A stretch of DNA of 64,000 bases, taken from Clostridia bacterium. Its GTDB lineage: Bacteria > Bacillota > Clostridia > Oscillospirales > Acutalibacteraceae. Below are positions 58,657 through 64,000 of the stretch, piece by piece; position 1 is the first letter of the stretch, and each line of letters starts with the position of its first letter. The position numbers and the translations under genes were made by a program. The DNA is taken from positions 60,649-124,648 of the forward strand of contig JAFQCH010000025.1 in the NCBI GenBank assembly GCA_017416485.1. Reading direction: 5' to 3'. Under the pieces are notes generated by a model. It did no database searches. It was not told the DNA's origin and saw only the letters and a list, made by a program, of their open reading frames with translations.

Positions 58657-59995
58657 TATCGAATGTGTGTATCCAATCCGCTTTGAGAAAATAAATGAGG
58701 AAGATAATACTGCTCAAAGTCCATGTAATCGGATATGCCCATGAAACAGTGGTCAGTTCGTTAATAAACTTCAAAGCAACCGTAATGTAGCTGACTCTGA
58801 AAACGCACCAACAGGCAAGCATCGTAATCATCGGAACGGTCGGCTTTCCTGCACCGCGCATGACCCCTGCAATGCAATGCGAAAACGCAAGCAGGCAATA
58901 GAACAGGCAAATGGTGCGCATATGCTGTGTGCCGAATGCAATGGATTCCGTTGAGTCACTGAACATGCCGATGAGCTGCGGTGCAAGAATATAAGAAAGT
59001 CCGCCGATGATTTCGGCAAGCACACAGCTGCATACAACACCGAATGCAACCCCTTTTTTGACACGTTCATGCTGTTTTGCGCCGAGATTCTGCCCGACAA
59101 AGGTGGAAAGTGCCTGTGTAAAGCAAGTAACGGGCAGAAATGCAAAGCCCTCTAATTTGGAATAAGAGCCGCAGCCAGCCATGGCGGCTTTGCCGAAACT
59201 GTTGATATTGGTCTGCACCACCACATTGGCAACGGCGATCACACTGTTCTGTACACCCGAAGGCAACCCGTAACGGATGATTTCCTTGAGGCTGTCTTTG
59301 TGAAAACGGATTTCCCGAAAACAGACTTTATATGTTGCATCAATACGCAGCAGATGCAACAAACAAAGCAATGCGCTGACCCCTTGCGAAATGGTGGTGG
59401 CAACAGCGGCAGAGCCGACACCGAAGCCGAGCACCGCCACAAACAGCATATCAAGTGCGATATTGATAAATGTTGAAAAAATCAGATAATGCAGCGGATG
59501 CCTGCTGTCGCCGACGGCATGCAGAATGCCGACGAAAATGTTATACATCACAACAAAAATCGCCCCGAGGAAATAATAACGGAAATAAGCGACGGATTCG
59601 GGGAAGACCTCATCGGGTGTGCCCATCCACTGCAGAATGATCGGGGTCAGCACAACCCCAGCAACCGTCAGCACAATGCCGACCACCAGACCGAATGCAA
59701 TGGCTGTGTGAATGGCTTTGCGCATGGCATCAAACTGTTTTGCACCGAAAACACGGGCAATCACGATCCCTGCGCCCATGGCAACACCATTGAAAAAACT
59801 GACCATCATAAAAATCAGACTGCCCGACGAACTGACAGCCGCCAGGGCATTGTCGCCTATGTAATTGCCGACACACCACGCATCGAATGTATTGTATAAC
59901 TGCTGAAATACATTGCCTAAAAAAACAGGCAAGGCAAACAGCAACATCGACTTCCGGATTGACCCTTCGGTCAGGGAAGTGCGGTCAGAGTGCAA
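58637..59995 (-). CDS. MATE family efflux transporter
   Basis: A 452-residue membrane protein with about twelve TM segments. The N-terminal LPVFLGNVFQQLYNTFDAWCVGNYIG followed by ALAAVSSSGSLIFMMVSFFNGVAMGAGIVIARVFGA is characteristic of the DinF/NorM-like MATE group. It exchanges Na+ or H+ for drugs or other organic cations. Start is most likely a TTG at 59995, with AGGGGTGAT 5 bases upstream; the preceding GH43 gene stops 7 bases before. It is part of the minus-strand block lying between spoVAC and spoVAD. Confidence 0.9.
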   Translation of the reverse strand: MHSDRTSLTEGSIRKSMLLFALPVFLGNVFQQLYNTFDAWCVGNYIGDNALAAVSSSGSLIFMMVSFFNGVAMGAGIVIARVFGAKQFDAMRKAIHTAIAFGLVVGIVLTVAGVVLTPIILQWMGTPDEVFPESVAYFRYYFLGAIFVVMYNIFVGILHAVGDSRHPLHYLIFSTFINIALDMLFVAVLGFGVGSAAVATTISQGVSALLCLLHLLRIDATYKVCFREIRFHKDSLKEIIRYGLPSGVQNSVIAVANVVVQTNINSFGKAAMAGCGSYSKLEGFAFLPVTCFTQALSTFVGQNLGAKQHERVKKGVAFGVVCSCVLAEIIGGLSYILAPQLIGMFSDSTESIAFGTQHMRTICLFYCLLAFSHCIAGVMRGAGKPTVPMITMLACWCVFRVSYITVALKFINELTTVSWAYPITWTLSSIIFLIYFLKADWIHTFDKKEQKA

Positions 59996-60001
59996 CGCGG
60001 A

Positions 60002-61249
60002 TCACCCCTTTGAAAAAGAAAATTCAGATATTTTTGCGTCTTTGAAATCGCCAAAGAGTTTGATTGTAAGCGAATGTACCCCGAAAACAGGGGAATGTTT
60101 AATGCAATATTGTAAAGATGATTCACATTTGTTGACTATCAAGGAAGTAAGATAATTGTCATCGATATAAACTTCCGCCCTGCAATCGCTGTCGGCAGAC
60201 ATCATAATACCGAAATTGTCTTCGCCGTCAAATGCAAGATAACGGTAGGCAGCACTGTCACCCGATCGGGATGCACGGATTGCAAGCCCGTCAATGGATT
60301 CAGCATCCGTTGCAATGTAAGCCGTACCGCCCATTTCGCAAGCCCTGTGTGCCGCTAACGGCCGGTTTGCACGAATAGCATCATTGCCGACAGACGTGGT
60401 CATTTTCACTTCGTCAATGGTGCCGTCTTCGTTGATTGTAATCGGTTCCATGCAGACATGGCGTGAAAAAGGCGAACAGTGCGTGGAACGGTGATAGAAA
60501 ACATACCACTGTCCGTTGAAGCATTCGAGCGAGCCGTGGTTGTTCCATGTTTCGGGGTCACAACCGAAGTTGTCAATGATAACGCCCTTGTATTCAAATC
60601 CCGTCATCGGGTTGTCCGAAACGGCATATCCCAGCGAGGTGGCTCTGCCGCCGTGCCGATGGGTATCGGTGAACAGATAATAGTATTTTCCGTTGATTTT
60701 TCTGACCGAACTGCCTTCGTGGAATTCATGCTCGGCAACACTTAATGGCTGTGTGATGGTGGTGGGGTCGATTTCGGTCATGTTGTCTTTAAGCTTTGCA
60801 ACACGCACACCGTCAAACTGCCCCCAATACAGGTAACTTTGTCCGTCATCATCCGTAAACACGGCAGGATCGATCATGTTCACATGTTCAATGGGGCCGA
60901 TGTCTTCAAACGGTCCGCAGGGGCTTTTGGATTTTGCAACACCGCACCGTCCGTCGGGAACACAGTAGTACAAAAAATACGCACCGTTGCGGTATGCACA
61001 GTCGGGAGCATACAACGCCGTGTTGCCGCTTGCCCATGTTGCCTGACTCAATCGGAACGATACTCCGTGGTCAACCCAATCAATCAGATTGTCAGATGAA
61101 TACACATGGTATTCGTCACTGCAATAGCCCTTTTTGCCTGCGATGTCGAAAGAACCGTACAGATACATTCGGCCGTCTTTCCACACATGTGCTTCCGCAT
61201 CGGGAACGAAAATATCTGCATTCAGAATGGGGTTCATGGGATGATTCAT
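60002..61249 (-). CDS. GH43 glycoside hydrolase with C-terminal CBM6-like domain
   Basis: A 415-residue protein. The N-terminal propeller shows FVPDAEAHVWKDGRMYLYGS (first Asp), NMIDPAVFTDDDGQSYLYWGQ (second Asp), HEGSSVRKINGKYYY (acid Glu) and WNNHGSLECFNGQWYVFYHR, the blocks of arabinan/xylan-acting GH43 members. The last about 110 residues, with YIATDAESIDG and VYIDD, resemble a CBM6-type carbohydrate-binding module. No signal peptide. GAGGAGG precedes the ATG at 61249. Co-transcribed with the MATE gene, and likely also with 61288 and 61708. Confidence 0.87.
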   Translation of the reverse strand: MNHPMNPILNADIFVPDAEAHVWKDGRMYLYGSFDIAGKKGYCSDEYHVYSSDNLIDWVDHGVSFRLSQATWASGNTALYAPDCAYRNGAYFLYYCVPDGRCGVAKSKSPCGPFEDIGPIEHVNMIDPAVFTDDDGQSYLYWGQFDGVRVAKLKDNMTEIDPTTITQPLSVAEHEFHEGSSVRKINGKYYYLFTDTHRHGGRATSLGYAVSDNPMTGFEYKGVIIDNFGCDPETWNNHGSLECFNGQWYVFYHRSTHCSPFSRHVCMEPITINEDGTIDEVKMTTSVGNDAIRANRPLAAHRACEMGGTAYIATDAESIDGLAIRASRSGDSAAYRYLAFDGEDNFGIMMSADSDCRAEVYIDDNYLTSLIVNKCESSLQYCIKHSPVFGVHSLTIKLFGDFKDAKISEFSFSKG

Positions 61250-61287
61250 TGCAAAACCTCCTCTTGAAACGTAAGCATTTTATTCGC

Positions 61288-61695
61288 TTATTGATTTTCT
61301 TGCAGATCAGCCTGTATGGCAGCTTGCAGTCCAGTGTAATTGTTGACATCGCTAAAATAAATCATCGGTTCATTTATCAGTTTGATGGTGCAACAATCGG
61401 TTTGTTTTTGCTTTTCGGTTTGTACGATGTCGACTTCATTCAACATGCAAACAAAAACCTGTTTGCTTAGGTTGTTATAAATTTTGAATTGCTTGCACTG
61501 ATATTCTATCGTGCGGCGATTTTTGGCGGTAAGGAAAATACAGATGAACCCGGTTATAAGTAAAATTAACTCAAAAAACAGCCATGCTTTGACTGATATT
61601 TTCAAACCGCCAAAGCCGAGTCCGAACAAACAGACGGTTGTTGAAACGGCAGTAGCAATATTTTTCTTTGCGGATACGGTTGTTTTAAACGGCAT
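61288..61695 (-). CDS. Small membrane protein of unknown function
   Basis: A 135-residue protein with two hydrophobic segments (about 12-30 and 37-55) and a cytoplasmic C-terminal domain of about 75 residues (NRRTIEYQCKQFKIYNNLSK onward). It resembles small bacterial-PH-type membrane proteins in layout but shows no clear motif. It starts 12 bases after the isomerase gene at 61708 stops and ends 38 bases before the GH43 gene begins, so it is in the same operon. Nothing more can be said of its role. Confidence 0.65.
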   Translation of the reverse strand: MPFKTTVSAKKNIATAVSTTVCLFGLGFGGLKISVKAWLFFELILLITGFICIFLTAKNRRTIEYQCKQFKIYNNLSKQVFVCMLNEVDIVQTEKQKQTDCCTIKLINEPMIYFSDVNNYTGLQAAIQADLQENQ

Positions 61696-61707
61696 AAAAA
61701 ATCCACC

Positions 61708-62553
61708 TCATTGTTGTTGATATTTATAAGCAATCCTGCAAGCCCGTTTGTAGGCTTCGGTGAAGTACAAGTCAATCGGCATATTGGCATACACGTCATT
61801 TTCATGGCGGTTTGGTTTTGACTGAATGTTCAGTTCAAAATTCAGATAGTCCAATTTTCTTGCTTTCTGCAAACGTTGCACATTGTAATCCCAATCTCCG
61901 ATGCCGTCAAAGGGAAGCAGATGCAGGTCATCCGTCCAGAATGTTTTTCCGTCAAAACGGCTGACCCCGAGGTTGTCGTTCAGATGCGTCATCAACAGTC
62001 TGTCGCCGAACAGGCCGAGCAAGTCTTCACCGCGGTTGTAGCACATTTCATGCCCCGCATCCCAACAAAAGCCGACTGTCGGATTGTCTTTGTGTCGGTC
62101 AAGCAGGGCAAACAGATATTCTTCCCCTTCGGTGTTTTCAAATGCAATCTGAATGCCGTTCTGCTTTGCGCGGTTTACAAGGGCATCGTAATTGTCAAAA
62201 TGCAGGTTCTCAGCGTCAAAGGTATAGTCAAAACCGATCCATGCGTGTGCAACCAACACGGGAATCTGCAATTCTTTACACACATCGGCGGCAAGAAGCA
62301 GTTCATCCAATGCCGCTTTGCTGACGGACGGATCGTGACTCCACATCACATTGGCTTTGCCGAACGGCGCGTGTAAGGATTGCACCGCCATTCCGTTTTG
62401 CCGTGCGCAGGCAACAATATCGCCGAGCTGTTCACGGTCACTCCATTCGGGAGAAATCGCATCAAAACCGATTTTTGCAAGTAGTTCAACAGCCTGCACG
62501 GTCGGAATGCAATAACGGTTGCCGACCGAAATGCCGATTTTTTGTTTCCACAT
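61708..62553 (-). CDS. TIM-barrel sugar phosphate isomerase/epimerase family protein
   Basis: A 281-residue xylose isomerase-like/AP endonuclease 2 fold protein: IGISVGNRY, LLAKIGFDAISPEWSDREQ, MAVQSLHAPFGK (metal His), VLVAHAWIG, IAFENTEGEEY (metal Glu), VGFCWDAGHEMCY (Asp/His) and LLMTHLNDNLG (His). The metal site appears complete. It likely isomerises a sugar or sugar acid. The ATG at 62553 follows AGAGGTG; the GTG at 62562 lies inside that site. First gene of the minus-strand block with GH43 and MATE genes. Distant paralogue of the product at 18841. Confidence 0.82.
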   Translation of the reverse strand: MWKQKIGISVGNRYCIPTVQAVELLAKIGFDAISPEWSDREQLGDIVACARQNGMAVQSLHAPFGKANVMWSHDPSVSKAALDELLLAADVCKELQIPVLVAHAWIGFDYTFDAENLHFDNYDALVNRAKQNGIQIAFENTEGEEYLFALLDRHKDNPTVGFCWDAGHEMCYNRGEDLLGLFGDRLLMTHLNDNLGVSRFDGKTFWTDDLHLLPFDGIGDWDYNVQRLQKARKLDYLNFELNIQSKPNRHENDVYANMPIDLYFTEAYKRACRIAYKYQQQ

Positions 62554-62581
62554 GATTTTCACCTCTTGATAATCTGCTTTT

Positions 62582-62610
62582 ATACTACTCTTTTCTCTCG
62601 CAAAAGTAAA
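62582..62610 (-). promoter_or_regulatory. Promoter of the isomerase-GH43-MATE operon
   Basis: Minus-strand TTTACT (62610-62605), 17 bases, TAGTAT (62587-62582), 29 bases before the start at 62553. Confidence 0.5.
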
Positions 62611-62692
62611 TAATTTACAAATAAATTTTCATTGTAATTGCATCGCAATCGGAAAAAATATATGTATATTTTTGTGAATTTGTGAGGGTATT

Positions 62693-63337
62693 ATGATCGA
62701 AAAACAGGAAAGTGTTATTGTTTTTGCATCCCGTCCGACCGTGTTGTTCGGTGCGGCTGTCGGTGGCAAAGCAGAAAAGGAAGGCCCGTGCGCCAAGGAA
62801 TTTGATTTTTGTTACGACAATGATGATATCAACTGCAAAACATGGGAGCAGGCAGAAGCGGCGTTGCAGAAAGAAGCCATGCAACGTGTTTTACAGAAAG
62901 CAAAATTACCGCCGCAGAGTGTGGATGTGCTGTTTTCGGGGGATCTTCTCGACCAGTGTGTGGCAAGCTCTGTTGCCGCAAAAGAATTGAAGATCCCCAT
63001 GGCAGGATTATATGGAGCGTGTTCCACTTTTGCATTAGGATTGTGCATGGCAGGTTTGTTTACGGAAAGCCAGGCAGCAAAAACCGCGATTGTGTGTGCT
63101 TCGTCTCATTTCTGTTCTGCCGAAAAGCAGTTTCGTTTTCCGCTTGAATACGGCAGTCAGCGCCCGCCGACCACACAGCGCACTGCCACCGCCGCAGGTG
63201 CCGTGCTTGTCGGTCACGCAAAATCGGGCTGCTGTATCGAAGCCGCCATGATCGGTACCATTCAGGATTTGGGAATCACTGATGCCGCCAATATGGGCGC
63301 TGCCATGGCTCCTGTAGATGTTAAAATAGAACCATAA
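62693..63337 (+). pseudogene. spoVAD: spoVAD, interrupted after 214 residues
   Basis: The product matches SpoVAD (thiolase-fold protein that binds dipicolinic acid) from its N-terminus: VIVFASRPTVLFGAAVGG, FSGDLLDQCVASSVAAKEL, LYGACSTFALGLCMAG, SHFCSAEKQFRFPLEYGSQRPPT, and LGITDAANMGAAMAP. SpoVAD is normally about 335-340 residues. Here homology stops after MAPVDV, followed by KIEP and a stop, so about the last third is missing. The next gene downstream is a TnpV-like mobile-element gene, and base usage changes at the break. The frame is therefore split by an inserted element; the 3' part should lie beyond the window if the target was not deleted. A GAGGG site precedes the ATG. Confidence 0.85.
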
Positions 63338-63552
63338 ATTAAGCGAAAAGCAACACAAAATCTTACACAAATTTCGACAGGAAAGGTGGTGAAAAAGCCC
63401 TATTTTACTGGGGTTATGGGTGTTTTTGGACTTTAAATTTTAGTTAAAGTAAAACTGTCTAAGAACGCTCGTTTACAATTTGTTTACAATTACTTTTTGA
63501 ACCAAAAATCAGCACTATTATTACAATTAAGAAAAAAGAAAGGATGACTCAA

Positions 63553-63906
63553 ATGAAAATTACATACCATGAAGTGAATGGTTACCTTATCCCGAATCTC
63601 AAACTGCCACCTGAAGAGGCAAGTGTTAGGCTCGGCAAATGGGGAATGCTCTACAAATCACATCTTGAAAAGAATAAGAAGGTGTTTTTTAGTTCATTGT
63701 TTAGTCAAGGCAGATTTTATCATCACTGTGCCGAGGTTGAGAAACAAGCACGGGATATGTTTGATATGCTTGTGGAGCAGATGAAAGCGGCTGAGGGTGT
63801 CACAGAGCAGTTGAAAAAGGAAAATCAAATGGAGTGGGTGCAGAGAATGGGAAATATTGAAGCAAGGGCGAGGGAGATGGTGTGTGAAGAAATAATATAT
63901 ATCTAA
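63553..63906 (+). CDS. tnpV: TnpV-like transposon-encoded protein
   Basis: A 117-residue protein resembling the TnpV family of Tn4451/Tn4453-type clostridial mobilizable transposons. Family-like features: N-terminal YHEVNGYLIPNLKLPPEE, a central GKWGMLYKSHLEKNKKV, then SLFSQGRFYHHCAEVEKQAR and a helical C-terminus with WVQRMGNIEARAREMVCEEIIY. It is rich in Lys/Glu and predicted all-helical, with no known catalytic motif; its role in transposition is not established. The ATG at 63553 is preferred over that at 63544, which overlaps the AAAGGA site. Base and codon use differ from neighbouring genes. Confidence 0.8.
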   Translation: MKITYHEVNGYLIPNLKLPPEEASVRLGKWGMLYKSHLEKNKKVFFSSLFSQGRFYHHCAEVEKQARDMFDMLVEQMKAAEGVTEQLKKENQMEWVQRMGNIEARAREMVCEEIIYI

Positions 63907-63928
63907 TATATAAATGTAATGCAAAAGT

Positions 63929-63966
63929 AAAAGAGAAGTCCAACTTACGGAACTTCTCTTTTATTC
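63929..63966 (+). terminator. Rho-independent terminator after tnpV
   Basis: AAAAGAGAAGT (63929-63939) pairs with ACTTCTCTTTT (63952-63962), leaving a 12-base loop, with T-rich sequence after it. The remaining 34 bases of the window hold nothing recognisable. Confidence 0.75.
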
Positions 63967-64000
63967 GTCTATAAAGATTTAATTAATTCTCATTTATGTA

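Larger units (their letters stand above)
63322..64000 (+). mobile_element. Left end of a Tn4451-like mobilizable element inserted in spoVAD (continues past window)
   Basis: Starts approximately where SpoVAD homology ends (63318-63326); the exact edge cannot be fixed without the other junction. Contents seen: 215 bases of non-coding sequence (63338-63552) with a direct repeat TTTACAATT/TTTACAATT near 63473-63492, then a TnpV-like gene and a terminator. Codon use (GAG, AGG) differs from the host GAA/CGC-rich genes. No recombinase or att site is visible in the window; assignment to the Tn4451/TnpX group rests on TnpV alone. Confidence 0.6.

Noticed and set aside
62620..62692. SigG-type promoter before spoVAD
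   Set aside because: TGCATC and ATGTATA at about the right spacing are too far from the forespore consensus to claim.

Overview
The window looks like chromosome of an endospore-forming, polysaccharide-degrading Firmicute, probably an anaerobic gut-type member of the Clostridia (Oscillospirales-like). Evidence: SpoVAC and SpoVAD homologues, the Firmicute rpsF-ssb-rpsR order, strong SD sites with near-consensus SigA promoters (several TTGACA-17-TATAAT), a dockerin-bearing secreted protein, and many glycoside hydrolases (GH3, GH16, GH38, GH43, GH130). Codon use is uniform (GAA-rich, intermediate GC) until about 63.3 kb, where it changes. No rRNA, tRNA, CRISPR array or clear metabolite riboswitch was seen. 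All assignments are by motif reading without database searches.

Layout. 1-1.3 kb: 5' end of an MFS transporter (minus) and a patatin-like phospholipase. 1.4-8.1 kb: a compact acyl-activation cluster with two paralogous ligase + acyl-carrier-protein pairs, a PanE/ApbA-type reductase, a membrane-anchored protein of unknown function and a 4'-phosphopantetheinyl transferase. 8.3-15.3 kb: three paralogous secreted alpha/beta-hydrolases (two with Cys, one with Ser at the predicted nucleophile), a sialidase-fold protein and ornithine carbamoyltransferase. 15.3-19.7 kb (minus): two Gfo/Idh/MocA oxidoreductases, a sulfatase-fold hydrolase without the usual Cys/Ser, and a TIM-barrel isomerase/epimerase, behind a promoter with a palindromic operator candidate. 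19.8-20.7 kb: GH16 glucanase. 20.9-25.9 kb: an EIIC-like membrane protein with a YdjI/YdjG/YdjH-like set (SPFH plus zinc ribbons, zinc-ribbon membrane protein, TPM protein). 26-29.1 kb (minus): VanX-like dipeptidase and two paralogous clan GH-A hydrolases. 29.3-30.2 kb: lipoyl-less E2-type acyltransferase. 30.3-35.5 kb (minus): mannoside operon (unknown protein, GH38, GH130). 35.7-39.6 kb: TcdA, a lipoprotein, and an XRE/membrane regulator pair.

39.7-45.7 kb: two large secreted repeat proteins, one with a dockerin and a duplicated 338-residue unit, the other with about 15 Cys/His-rich units. 45.8-54.1 kb: DUF2804-like protein, metallophosphoesterase, GH43, GH3, Gfo/Idh/MocA protein, nitroreductase, GNAT. 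54.2-55.7 kb: secreted PHP phosphoesterase. 55.7-56.8 kb: rpsF-ssb-rpsR. 56.9-58.6 kb: sialidase-like lipoprotein and spoVAC. 58.6-62.6 kb: reverse-strand block (MATE, GH43, small membrane protein, TIM-barrel isomerase). 62.7-64 kb: spoVAD cut short after 214 residues, followed by a mobile element carrying a TnpV-like gene.

How the parts may work together: the hydrolases, phosphorylase, oxidoreductases and isomerases suggest stepwise foraging of plant or host glycans (arabino/xylo-, manno- and beta-glucan material). The ligase/ACP/PPTase cluster and the Cys-nucleophile hydrolases beside it are the least ordinary parts and may make and process an acyl product. The disrupted spoVAD is the clearest structural anomaly.
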